Shown here piece by piece: positions 50,134-58,874 of a DNA stretch of 64,000 nucleotides (positions are counted from its first letter, which is position 1; each line of letters starts with the position of its first letter). Below the pieces are notes generated by a model. It was not told the DNA's origin. It made no database searches and saw only the letters and a program-made list of their open reading frames with translations. Position numbers and translations under genes: made by a program. This DNA is from an uncultured Piscinibacter sp. (GTDB taxonomy: Bacteria; Pseudomonadota; Gammaproteobacteria; Burkholderiales; Burkholderiaceae_C): the NCBI RefSeq assembly GCF_937952055.1, contig NZ_CALFYO010000020.1:643808-707807 (forward strand), given 5' to 3'.

Positions 50134-52044
50134 ATGACGTCCACGGATCCCCGCCCACCGCACCGAGACGACCTTCTCCTCCAACACCTTCGCTCCTTCC
50201 TGGGCTTGACCGACGAGGCAGCCATCGACGCGGTGCGCGGCCGCGTGCGCTGGATGCAGTTGGGCGGCGGCGAGACATTGATGCGGCAAGGTGAGCCCGG
50301 CGACACGCTCTACCTGTTGATCAGCGGCCGGCTGCGCGTCTACATCGAGGAGGATGGCACGCGACGCGTGGTGCGCGAGGTCTCGCGCGGCGAGGTGATC
50401 GGTGAGATGAGCCTGATCACCGACGAGCCGCGCTCGGCCACGCTGGTGGCGATCCGCGACTCGGTGCTGGTCAGTCTGGGCAAGGAGGACTTCGCCCAGT
50501 TGCAGGCCAGCAGCCCGCAGGTCACGCTGGCGCTGACACGCGAGATCATCGCGCGGCTGCGCACCGAACATGAGCGCGCGGCGCTCGACCGGCCGGTGAC
50601 GATGGCACTGCTGCCCGTCAGCGAGGGCATCGACACCGGCGAGTTCGCGTGCGAACTCGCTGCCGAATTGGGCAAGCGCGGCAAGGTCGCGGTGCTCGCT
50701 GCCGCCGAGGTGCAGCAACGGCTCAAGGCCATGGGGCTGCCCGGCCTGTCCGTCGACGACGAGCGCTCGCAACGCAGCGTGACGCGGCTGGTGGACGAGT
50801 GCGAGGGTACCCACGACTTCGTGCTGCTGGTCGGCGATGCGGCGCCGAACGACTGGACGCGGCGCTGCGTGCGCCACGCCGACGAGATCCTGCTGCTCGC
50901 CGACGCGACCTCCGCCCCCATCATTCACCCGAACGAGTCGGCCTTGCTGCTCGACCCCGCATCGCGCGTCGAGGCGGCCGAGATCCTGCTGCTGCTGCAC
51001 CCGCGGGGCACGCGCATGCCCGCCGGCACGGCGCGCTGGCTGGCGCGCCGGCCGATCAGCGAACACGTTCAGCTGCGCCGCGGCCACGCAGGCGACATGG
51101 CACGGCTGGCGCGCATCCAGTCGCGCAGCGCGGTGGGCCTGGTGCTGGCCGGCGGCGGCGCACGCGGCTTCGCGCACCTGGGCGTGTACCGCGCGCTGCG
51201 CGAGCAGGGCATCGAGGTCGACGTGATCGGCGGCACCAGCATTGGCGCGGTGATGGCCCTGCTCATTGCCACCGACCAGCCCCCACAGCAGCTGGAGGAT
51301 CTGGCGCGCAAGGAATTCGGCCGCAACCCTACCGGCGACTTCACGCTGCTGCCGCTGATCTCGCTGATCAAGGGACGCAGGCTGCGCACCATCGTGCGTC
51401 GCGCGGTGGCCGAGAGCATTGGCGAAGGGGCCGGGCTCGAAGACCTGTGGAAAGGCTTCTTCTGCATCGCGAGCAACTTCTCCAACCCCGGCGAGGTGGT
51501 GCTGCAGCGCGGCGACGTGGTGCGCTCCCTGCTGGCCAGCATCGCGATTCCGGGCGCGCTGCCGCCGGTGATCCGCGACGGCGACCTGCTCTGCGACGGC
51601 GGCACCTTCAATAACTTTCCGGTCGACGTGATGCGCCGCATGCGCGGGGTGAGCACGGTGATCGGCGTGGACCTCGCCGCGGGCAGACCCCGGCGGCTCG
51701 AGATCGACGAGGTGCCCGGCGGCTGGGCCATTCTGCTCGACCGCCTGCGCCCGCGCGCCTCGCGTCGCTACCGGTTGCCCAGCCTGGCGGTGCTGCTGAT
51801 CAACTCGACCATCCTGTACAGCCTGTCGCGCCGCAAGCAGGCCCGCGCGTTGACCGACCTCTACTTCAACCCGCCGCTGCTGCGCGTGGGCATGCTCGAC
51901 TGGAAGCGCTTCGACCAGGTGGTGCGCCAAGGCTACGAACACGCGCAGCAGGTGCTCGCCGAGCGCGCCGCGCCGCCGCCGGCCACCGCCAACCCGGCGC
52001 CCGATTTGGTGCCGGCGACGGCCGAACTGCACCAAGATTGCTGA
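50134..52044 (+). CDS. Cyclic-nucleotide-binding patatin-like phospholipase (NTE type)
   Basis: 636 aa. An N-terminal cNMP-binding domain (~15-140) has the phosphate cassette VIGEMSLITDEPRSAT. A middle region (~155-320) resembles the nucleotide-binding-like linker of neuropathy target esterases. A patatin catalytic domain (~333-500) carries the oxyanion GGGARG (340-345), the nucleophile Ser369 in GGTSIG and the dyad Asp488 in CDGGTFNNFP. It should hydrolyse phospholipids or lysophospholipids at the membrane, with activity set by the bound nucleotide. It is divergent from the small gene/SulP pair and followed by a glutaminase that also has a cNMP domain. Confidence 0.9.
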   Translation: MTSTDPRPPHRDDLLLQHLRSFLGLTDEAAIDAVRGRVRWMQLGGGETLMRQGEPGDTLYLLISGRLRVYIEEDGTRRVVREVSRGEVIGEMSLITDEPRSATLVAIRDSVLVSLGKEDFAQLQASSPQVTLALTREIIARLRTEHERAALDRPVTMALLPVSEGIDTGEFACELAAELGKRGKVAVLAAAEVQQRLKAMGLPGLSVDDERSQRSVTRLVDECEGTHDFVLLVGDAAPNDWTRRCVRHADEILLLADATSAPIIHPNESALLLDPASRVEAAEILLLLHPRGTRMPAGTARWLARRPISEHVQLRRGHAGDMARLARIQSRSAVGLVLAGGGARGFAHLGVYRALREQGIEVDVIGGTSIGAVMALLIATDQPPQQLEDLARKEFGRNPTGDFTLLPLISLIKGRRLRTIVRRAVAESIGEGAGLEDLWKGFFCIASNFSNPGEVVLQRGDVVRSLLASIAIPGALPPVIRDGDLLCDGGTFNNFPVDVMRRMRGVSTVIGVDLAAGRPRRLEIDEVPGGWAILLDRLRPRASRRYRLPSLAVLLINSTILYSLSRRKQARALTDLYFNPPLLRVGMLDWKRFDQVVRQGYEHAQQVLAERAAPPPATANPAPDLVPATAELHQDC

Positions 52045-52141
52045 TCGGCGAGCCGGCGCGGCGCGCACAGGCTCACCAAGCCGGTGCAGTGCCGTGCATG
52101 AAAGTTGCGGTGGAGCAGGGTCCGCTACCCGCCCCGCCCCC

Positions 52142-53977
52142 GTGACATCGCCCATCCAGGACTACCTCGAACGACTTCACAGCCAGCTGGCCGGTCTCGA
52201 CGCCGGTCGCGTCGCCACCTACATCCCCGAGCTCGCCAAGGCAGATCCCCGCCAGTTCGGCATCGCCATCGCCACCGTCGATGGCCGCGTCTACGAGGTC
52301 GGCACGACGCGCGAGCGCTTCACCATCCAGTCGATCTCCAAGCCACTGGTCTACGGCATGGCGCTGGAGGACCGCGGCATGGAGCAGGTGCGCCGCACCG
52401 TCGGGGTGGAACCCTCGGGAGACGCCTTCAACTCGATCAGCCTCGAGCCTGGCACCGGCCGCCCGATGAACCCGATGATCAACGCCGGCGCGATCGCCAC
52501 CACGTCGCTGGTCGCCGGGGCCACGGACGAGGCGCGTCAGGCGCGCATGCTCGCGGTGATGTCGGCGTACGCCGGGCGCGAGCTCGACGTCGACGACGCG
52601 GTGTTCGCCTCCGAGCGCGCCACCGGCCATCGCAATCGCGCCATCGGCCACATGCTGCGCAACTACGAGATCCTCACCGGCGACCCGGAGCCGGTGCTGG
52701 ACCTCTACTTCCGCCAGTGCTCGGTGCGGGTGGATTGCCGCGATCTCGCGCTGATGGCCGCCACGCTGGCCAACGGCGGCACCCACCCGCGCACCGGCAC
52801 GTGCGCCGTGAGGTCCGAGTACGTCGGCCCCATCCTCAGCGTGATGGCCACCTGCGGCGTCTACGACTTCACCGGCGAGTGGGTCTATCGCGTCGGCCTG
52901 CCGGCCAAGAGCGGCGTGGGTGGCGGCATCCTCGCCGTGCTGCCCGGGCAGCTCGGCATCGGCGTGTTCTCCCCGGCGCTGGACGAGCGCGGCAACAGCG
53001 TGCGCGGCGTGAAGGCCTGCGAGGCGATCTCGCGCGACCTCGGCCTGCACTTCCTGCAACCGCCGCGCGCCGCGGTGTCGACGGTGCGGGCGAGCTACAC
53101 CCTCGCGGAATTCCACTCCAAGCGGCGCCGCGGCACCGGGGAGAACCGAGTGCTCGGCGAGCGCGGTGCGCAGGCGCGGGTGTTCGAGCTGCAGGGCGAC
53201 CTGCGCTTCGCCACCATCGAGCCGGTGCTGCACGCCATCGTCGACGACACGCGGCCGCTGCGCTACGCGGTGCTCGACTTCAAGCGGGTGACCCATGTCG
53301 ACGGCGCCGCCACGCGGATGCTCGCCGCCCTGATCGGCCGCTGCGCAGTGCGCGGCCAGCACCTGGTGCTGACCCGCGTGCGCCGGGGCGAGTTGCTCGC
53401 AGCGCTGGACAACGAAGTCGATCCGCGCGCCGCAAGGGCCTTCAGCTTCCAGCCGCAGCTCGACCTCGGACTCGAATGGTGCGAACGCGGCCTGCTGGCG
53501 GACCAGGTCGACACCGCCGGGCAGGCCCACGCCGGACTGACCGGGCTGGCCGACCACCGCCTCTGCGCCGGCACCTCGGCCGAGGACGTTGCCGTGCTGG
53601 AGCGCGTGGTGACGAGGCAGTCGTTCGAGCCCGGCACGCTGGTGGTGAAGCGTGGTGACCCGGCCGAGGCCGTCTACTTCCTCATGCGCGGCGAGGTCAG
53701 CGTCGTGGTCGACCTCGCCGCCGGCGGCCAGAAGCGCCTGTCCACGCTGTCGGCCGGCATGAGCTTCGGCGAGATGGCGCTGCTCGACGGCGGCGTGCGT
53801 TCCGCCAGTGTCCGCGCCGACACCCCGGTCGAATGCTGGTCACTGGACCGCGCGGTCTTCGCGCAGCTGGAGCGCGAGCGGCCCGCGCTGGCCCTGCGAC
53901 TGCTGCGCAATCTGCTGCAGGCGACGCTGCAGACCGCCGTTCAACTCACCAGCGAGGTGACGGCCCTCGAGGGCTGA
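52142..53977 (+). CDS. Glutaminase with C-terminal STAS and cyclic-nucleotide-binding domains
   Basis: 611 aa from GTG 52142 (627 from GTG 52094). Residues 1-~310 are a complete serine-dependent glutaminase (GlsA/YbaS): SISK with Ser64-Lys67, EPSGDAFNS, NPMINAGAIATTSL, NYEILTGDPEPVLDLY and LPAKSGVGGGILAV. A STAS domain (~345-450) and a cNMP domain (~470-600, cassette FGEMALLDGGVRSAS) are added; ordinary glutaminases end after the first part. It would convert glutamine to glutamate and ammonia under nucleotide control. The tail layout matches that of the SulP transporter. The stretch 53978-54052 holds only weak inverted repeats. Confidence 0.9.
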   Translation: MTSPIQDYLERLHSQLAGLDAGRVATYIPELAKADPRQFGIAIATVDGRVYEVGTTRERFTIQSISKPLVYGMALEDRGMEQVRRTVGVEPSGDAFNSISLEPGTGRPMNPMINAGAIATTSLVAGATDEARQARMLAVMSAYAGRELDVDDAVFASERATGHRNRAIGHMLRNYEILTGDPEPVLDLYFRQCSVRVDCRDLALMAATLANGGTHPRTGTCAVRSEYVGPILSVMATCGVYDFTGEWVYRVGLPAKSGVGGGILAVLPGQLGIGVFSPALDERGNSVRGVKACEAISRDLGLHFLQPPRAAVSTVRASYTLAEFHSKRRRGTGENRVLGERGAQARVFELQGDLRFATIEPVLHAIVDDTRPLRYAVLDFKRVTHVDGAATRMLAALIGRCAVRGQHLVLTRVRRGELLAALDNEVDPRAARAFSFQPQLDLGLEWCERGLLADQVDTAGQAHAGLTGLADHRLCAGTSAEDVAVLERVVTRQSFEPGTLVVKRGDPAEAVYFLMRGEVSVVVDLAAGGQKRLSTLSAGMSFGEMALLDGGVRSASVRADTPVECWSLDRAVFAQLERERPALALRLLRNLLQATLQTAVQLTSEVTALEG

Positions 53978-54052
53978 GACCCTCCACGCTCCCGAAGGCG
54001 CGTGGCCAGGGAGGGCACGGCACCAAGGGCCTGCCGCCTCGGCGTCCGGGCC

Positions 54053-54925
54053 TCAGGCGTGCAGCCCGAGCCATGCACGCGCCTCGGCCGGGCTGGCCAC
54101 TTCGCGGCCCGCTCGCCTGGCGCACTCCGCCAGTGCCTCGATCAGCACGCCGTTGCCGGCAGCCCGCTCACCAGTCGGCAGGTAGAAGGTGTCCTCCAGC
54201 CCGCTGCGCAGCATGCCGCCGAGCTCGGCGGTACGCTGGTGCACCGGCCAGATCTCGCCCCGTCCGATCAGCGTGGTCTGCCAGACGCTGCCGGGCTTCA
54301 CCCAGCGCGGCAGCAGCGCCAGCAGGTCGGCATCGCAGGGCATGCCCGAGGCCACGCCCATGACGAAGTTGTATTCGGGCCGGCCCATGCCGGCCTTCAG
54401 CATGCCGGCGTCGAGGTACATGCCCACCGAGCGCACGATGCCGACATCGAAGCACTCGAACTCCGGATGCGTGCCGCACTCGGCCATCACGTCGAGGAAC
54501 TGCTGCACTTTCGCCACCGGGTTGTCGAACACCATCGGCGGCCAAGCCCACTGGCCATCGGCCTTGATCTTCAGGTAGTTCAGACTGCCGGCATTGCAGG
54601 CGGCGATCTCGGGCTTGACGCGGTGCAGGCAGGCCGCGGGGCCGGTGATGTCGGTGCCGATCACCCCGGTGGTCAGGTTGATGATCACGCCAGGACAGGC
54701 AGCGCGGATGGCGTTCACCACCGCCTCCGCCACGTCCGGGTCCCAGCTCGGCAGGTGGCCGAGTCCTTCCTCCTGCCGGCGCAGGTGCACGTGCATGATC
54801 GACGCGCCGGCGTTGAAGGCGTCGCGCGCCTCCGCGGCCATCTGCGCCGGCGTCACCGGCACCGGGTGCTGCGTCGGGTTGGTCAGCACGCCGGTCAGCG
54901 CGCAGGTGAGGATGGCCTTGTCCAA
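54053..54925 (-). CDS. BKACE family beta-keto acid cleavage enzyme
   Basis: 290 aa, TIM-barrel family related to Kce (3-keto-5-aminohexanoate cleavage enzyme). The zinc-binding HVHLR (ASIMHVHLR), NLTTGVIGTDITGP, ECFDVGIVRSVGMYLDAG and the late GGMLRSGLEDTFYLPTGERA segments are present. These enzymes cleave a beta-keto acid with acetyl-CoA, giving acetoacetate plus a new acyl-CoA. It lies 12 bases downstream of the carboxylase alpha gene and on the same strand, so it probably acts in the same pathway. Its substrate is unknown; BKACE members are diverse. Confidence 0.9.
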   Translation of the reverse strand: MDKAILTCALTGVLTNPTQHPVPVTPAQMAAEARDAFNAGASIMHVHLRRQEEGLGHLPSWDPDVAEAVVNAIRAACPGVIINLTTGVIGTDITGPAACLHRVKPEIAACNAGSLNYLKIKADGQWAWPPMVFDNPVAKVQQFLDVMAECGTHPEFECFDVGIVRSVGMYLDAGMLKAGMGRPEYNFVMGVASGMPCDADLLALLPRWVKPGSVWQTTLIGRGEIWPVHQRTAELGGMLRSGLEDTFYLPTGERAAGNGVLIEALAECARRAGREVASPAEARAWLGLHA

Positions 54926-54937
54926 TGCCGCTCTCCG

Positions 54938-56902
54938 TCAGTCGGCCGCGGGATCGGCCAGTTCGAGCTCCACCAGCAGAGTGCCCGCGGCGACCTGCTG
55001 GCCGGGCCGCACCGCCACGCGGGCCACACGGCCCGCCGCCCCGGCCGCGACCCACATCTCCATCTTCATCGCCTCCACACAGGCCAGCGGCTGGCCAGCC
55101 GCGACTGCATCGCCCTCGCCCACGGCGAGCCTGGCGACCACGCCGGCCACCGGGGCGCGCGCGTGGCCGGGGTCGGCGAGGCGGTCGGCGCGGGGCCGCG
55201 CAGAAGGCTCATCGAAGACGAACACGGCGCCCTCGCGCGCGAGGTGCAGCGCGTCGTCGTGCCACAGCGCGACGACCCGACGCGCCACGCCCAGCCACTC
55301 GTAACGGAGCTCGCAATCGGCTGCGCCCAGCAGGCGCAGCGAGCGCACCACGCCGTCGAACGTGATGCCGACCTCGCCACCCCTCCCCGGCCGCACGCGC
55401 AGCGTGCGTTCGGCGCCATCGCAGGCCAGCGACAGATCGTAGGCGGCGACGCTGTCCGGCCGCTGTGGTGCGCCGTCGCGCAAGGCGAAGGCCGCAGCGG
55501 CCACGCACCAGTCCTCGTCGCACGGCCGCGGCCGCTCGAACAGGGCCGCGCCCTCGCGCAGTCCGTCGTCGAGCCACTGCGTCGTCATCTCGCCATGACG
55601 GAAGGCGCCGTGGTCGAGCAGGTCGCGCAGGAAGCGGCCGTTGTGGCGCAGCCCCAGCAGCGGCGCGTCGGCCAGCGCCGCACGCAGGCGGCGGATGGCG
55701 TCGGCGCGGTCGCGGCCATGGGCGACCAGCTTGGCCACCATGGCGTCGTAGAACGGCGTGATCCGCTGTCCTTCGGCGAGGCCGTGGTCGATGCGCACGC
55801 CCGGCCGAAGCGCTGCCTCGGGCCGCCAGTGCAGCACCGGCCCGATCTGCGGCGCGAAGCCGGCATAGGGGTCCTCGGCATAGAGCCGCACCTCGATCGC
55901 ATGGCCGCGCAACACCACCTGTTCCTGCGTCAGCGGCAGCGGCTCGCCGGCGGCGATGCGCAATTGCCACTCGACCAGATCGAGGCCGGTGACCATCTCG
56001 GTGACCGGGTGCTCGACCTGCAGCCGCGTGTTCATTTCGAGGAAGAAGTGTCGGCCGCTCTGATCGACGATGAACTCCACCGTGCCCGCTCCGACGTAGC
56101 CCACCGCCCGCGCCGCAGCGACCGCGTCGCGACCCATCGCTTCGCGCAGCTCGGGCGAGACCACCGGCGACGGTGACTCCTCGACCACCTTCTGCCGCCG
56201 CCGCTGCGCGCTGCAATCGCGCTCGCCGAGGTGGATGACGTGACCCTGGGTGTCGGCGAACACCTGGATCTCGATGTGCCGGCCATGCTCGATCAGCCGC
56301 TCGAGCATCAGCGTCTCGTCGGCGAAGGCGCTCTTCGCCTCGCGGCGTGCGCCGGCCAGCGCCTCGGCGATGCCGTCGGCCGAGGTCACCAGGCGCATGC
56401 CGCGCCCGCCGCCGCCGGCCACCGCCTTGACCAGCAGCGGGAAGCCGAGCCGGAGGGCTTCGGCATGCAGCTGCGCATCGTCCTGCGACACGCCCAGGGA
56501 GCCCGGCGCGCAGGGCACGCCGGCATCGTGCATGCGCCGCTTGGCCAGCACCTTGTCGCCCATCGCCATGATCGCCTCGGGCGGCGGGCCGATGAAGACC
56601 AGGCCGGCGGCGTGGCAAGCCTGCGCGAAGCCGGCGTTCTCGCTGAGGAAGCCGTAGCCCGGGTGCACCGCATCGGCGCCGCTGCGACGCGCGGCCTCGA
56701 TCAGGGCCACCGCGTTGAGGTAGGACTCGCCCGCCGGGCTGCCGCCGATGTGCACGGACAGGTCGGCCTGCTGCGCGTGGGGCGCGTCCGCGTCGGCATC
56801 GCTGTATACCGCCACCGTGCGGTACCCGAGCGCACGGGCGCTGCGCATCACGCGACAGGCGATCTCGCCGCGGTTGGCCACCAGAATCGTCTCGAAGCTC
56901 AC
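54938..56902 (-). CDS. atuF: Acyl-CoA (geranyl-/methylcrotonyl-CoA type) carboxylase alpha subunit
   Basis: 654 aa. Biotin carboxylase domain (residues ~1-450): ILVANRGEIACRVMRSARALG, VHPGYGFLSENAGFA, VKAVAGGGGRGMRLV (ATP-grasp) and FLEMNTRLQVEHPVTEMVTG. The central BT-type domain links to a C-terminal biotinyl domain with the biotin-lysine motif EAMKMEM. The GTG start overlaps the hydratase stop (GTGA). With the beta subunit two genes upstream it should carboxylate a branched enoyl-CoA. The gene order suggests the acyclic terpene (geranyl-CoA) enzyme; a methylcrotonyl-CoA carboxylase is the alternative. Confidence 0.8.
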   Translation of the reverse strand: MSFETILVANRGEIACRVMRSARALGYRTVAVYSDADADAPHAQQADLSVHIGGSPAGESYLNAVALIEAARRSGADAVHPGYGFLSENAGFAQACHAAGLVFIGPPPEAIMAMGDKVLAKRRMHDAGVPCAPGSLGVSQDDAQLHAEALRLGFPLLVKAVAGGGGRGMRLVTSADGIAEALAGARREAKSAFADETLMLERLIEHGRHIEIQVFADTQGHVIHLGERDCSAQRRRQKVVEESPSPVVSPELREAMGRDAVAAARAVGYVGAGTVEFIVDQSGRHFFLEMNTRLQVEHPVTEMVTGLDLVEWQLRIAAGEPLPLTQEQVVLRGHAIEVRLYAEDPYAGFAPQIGPVLHWRPEAALRPGVRIDHGLAEGQRITPFYDAMVAKLVAHGRDRADAIRRLRAALADAPLLGLRHNGRFLRDLLDHGAFRHGEMTTQWLDDGLREGAALFERPRPCDEDWCVAAAAFALRDGAPQRPDSVAAYDLSLACDGAERTLRVRPGRGGEVGITFDGVVRSLRLLGAADCELRYEWLGVARRVVALWHDDALHLAREGAVFVFDEPSARPRADRLADPGHARAPVAGVVARLAVGEGDAVAAGQPLACVEAMKMEMWVAAGAAGRVARVAVRPGQQVAAGTLLVELELADPAAD

Positions 56903-57708
56903 TGCGGCATCCAGTTCGCCTTGCGCTTGTTCAGGAAGGCGGTCATGCCCTCCATGCCCTCGGCCGACATCGAGGCAGCCGAGAACACCTCGGCCGCATG
57001 CTGCACCAGCGAAGCCGGCGTGTGCAGGCGCGCCCTCGCGATCAGCGCCTTGGTGGCCGCCACCGCGCCGGGTGCGTTGTGCAGGATCTCGTGCAACACG
57101 CGCTGCAGCGCCTGGTCGAGCGCGGCATCCGCATGCAGTTCGTGGACGAGGCCGAGCGACAGCGCGGTGCGCGCGTCGATGCGCCCACCGGTGACGGCCA
57201 ACCGCCGCGCCTGCGAATAGCCGAGCCGCTCGACCAGGTAGGGAGCGATCTGCGCCGGCACCACGCCCAGCGAGGTCTCGGGCAGGCGGAACACCGCGCT
57301 CTCTGCGGCGATCGCCACGTCGGCCACGCAGGCCAGGCCGAAACCGCCGCCCATCACCGTGCCCTGCAGCACCGCCACCACCGCGATGCCGGTGCCGGCG
57401 TAGTCCGCGCACAGCTCGCCGAAGGCGGCGTTGACGGCGACGATGGCGTCCGGGTCGGCGGCCAGCTTCATGCGCGCGGCGGCCATCTCGGCGATGTCGG
57501 CGCCGGCGCTGAAGTGGCCCTCGGCGCCGCGCAGCACGACGACGCGCACGCCGCCGTCGCGCTCTGCCTCCGAGAGCGCCTGGCGCAGGGCCAGCACCAT
57601 GCCCAGCGTCATGGCGTTGCGCGCCACCGGGCGGTTCAGCGTGAGGTGCAGCACCGCGCCGGCGCGCCGCGCGAGCACCACCGGTTGCGGCGCCTCGCCG
57701 GGCGTCAT
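56899..57708 (-). CDS. atuE: Enoyl-CoA hydratase (isohexenylglutaconyl-CoA hydratase-like)
   Basis: 269 aa crotonase. Oxyanion segments HFSAGADIAEM and QGTVMGGGFGLACVADVAIA, and the catalytic-acid segment FRLPETSLGVVPAQIAPYLV are intact; the end KRKANWMPQ is typical of methylglutaconyl/isohexenylglutaconyl-CoA hydratases. It would hydrate the carboxylated enoyl-CoA made by the adjacent carboxylase. The ATG overlaps the dehydrogenase stop (ATGA) and its own stop overlaps the carboxylase start. Assignment to the terpene rather than leucine pathway rests on gene order. Confidence 0.82.
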   Translation of the reverse strand: MTPGEAPQPVVLARRAGAVLHLTLNRPVARNAMTLGMVLALRQALSEAERDGGVRVVVLRGAEGHFSAGADIAEMAAARMKLAADPDAIVAVNAAFGELCADYAGTGIAVVAVLQGTVMGGGFGLACVADVAIAAESAVFRLPETSLGVVPAQIAPYLVERLGYSQARRLAVTGGRIDARTALSLGLVHELHADAALDQALQRVLHEILHNAPGAVAATKALIARARLHTPASLVQHAAEVFSAASMSAEGMEGMTAFLNKRKANWMPQ

Positions 57709-58859
57709 GGGGCGACCTTGGGCAGCGTGCCCTCGAGCTTGCAGATGATGCCCAGCATCACCTCGTCGGCGCCGCCGCCGATCGACACCAGGCGGCTGTC
57801 GCGGTAGGCCTGCGAGACCGGGTTGTCCCAGGTGAAGCCCATGCCGCCCCAGTACTGCAGGCAGGAGTCCGCCACCTCGCGCGAGAGGCGCCCGCACTTG
57901 AGCTTGGCCATCGAAGCCAGCCTGGTGACGTCCTTGCCGCCGACGTACATCTCCACCGCGCGGTAGGTCAGCGCACGCAGCGCCTCCACCTCGGTGCGCA
58001 GCTCGGCGAGGCGGAAGTGCACCACCTGGTTGTCGAGGATGCTCCGGCCGAACGCCTGACGCTGCCGGGTGTACTCGATGGTGCTGTCGATCAGCCGGTC
58101 CAGGCTGCGCAGCGAGCTCGCCGCACCCCACAGGCGCTCTTCCTGGAACTGCAGCATCTGGAACGTGAAGCCCATGCCTTCCTGGCCGATCAGGTGGCGC
58201 TGCGGCACGCGCACGTTGTCGAAGAAGAGCTGCGCGGTGTCCGACGAGTCCATGCCGATCTTGCGGATCTTCTGCTTGCTGATGCCCGGCGCATCCATCG
58301 GCACCACGATCAGGCTCTTGTTGCGGTGCGGCGACCCCTCGGACGTGTTGGCCAGCAGGCAGCACCAGTCGGCCTGCAGGCCATTGGTGATCCACATCTT
58401 CGAGCCATTGATGACGTAGTCGCCGCCCTCCTTGCGCGCGGTGGTCTTCACCGCGGCGACGTCCGACCCGCCGCTGGCTTCGCTGACGCCCAGGCAGGCC
58501 ACGTAGTCGCCGGCGATGGTCGGCGCGAGGTACTCCTGCTTGAGCGCTTCCGATCCGAAGCGCGCCAGCGCCGGCGTGGCCATGTCGGTCTGCACGCCGA
58601 TGGCCATCGGCACGCCGCCGCAGCTGCATTCGCCCAGCGCCTCGGCCATCACCATCGAGTAGCTGAAGTCCAGGCCCATGCCGCCGTATTCGGCCGGGTA
58701 CTTGATGCCGAGCAGGCCCAGGTCGCCGAGCTTCTTGAACACCTCGTGGCTGGGAAACTGCTGCGCGGCTTCCCACTCGGCCACGTGCGGGTTGAGTTCC
58801 TTCACGACGAACCTGCGCACCGTGTCGGCGATCTGCTCGTGCTCGGGGGTGAAGTTCAT
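57705..58859 (-). CDS. atuD: Acyl-CoA dehydrogenase (citronellyl-CoA dehydrogenase-like)
   Basis: 384 aa. FAD-loop GVSEASGGSDVAAV (the usual SEP-GxGSD with one Ala-Ser change), DYVINGSKMWITNG, RQAFGRSILDNQVVHFRLAELR and GGGADEVMLGIICK near the end; the catalytic Glu position reads SIGGGADEV, as in isovaleryl/citronellyl-type relatives. It lies between the carboxylase beta gene and the hydratase. In Pseudomonas atuD, the matching gene, oxidises citronellyl-CoA to geranyl-CoA. Isovaleryl-CoA dehydrogenase is the other candidate, but the leucine operon has it before the beta subunit gene. Confidence 0.82.
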   Translation of the reverse strand: MNFTPEHEQIADTVRRFVVKELNPHVAEWEAAQQFPSHEVFKKLGDLGLLGIKYPAEYGGMGLDFSYSMVMAEALGECSCGGVPMAIGVQTDMATPALARFGSEALKQEYLAPTIAGDYVACLGVSEASGGSDVAAVKTTARKEGGDYVINGSKMWITNGLQADWCCLLANTSEGSPHRNKSLIVVPMDAPGISKQKIRKIGMDSSDTAQLFFDNVRVPQRHLIGQEGMGFTFQMLQFQEERLWGAASSLRSLDRLIDSTIEYTRQRQAFGRSILDNQVVHFRLAELRTEVEALRALTYRAVEMYVGGKDVTRLASMAKLKCGRLSREVADSCLQYWGGMGFTWDNPVSQAYRDSRLVSIGGGADEVMLGIICKLEGTLPKVAP

Positions 58860-58874
58860 GAGAGTGCCTTTCTT

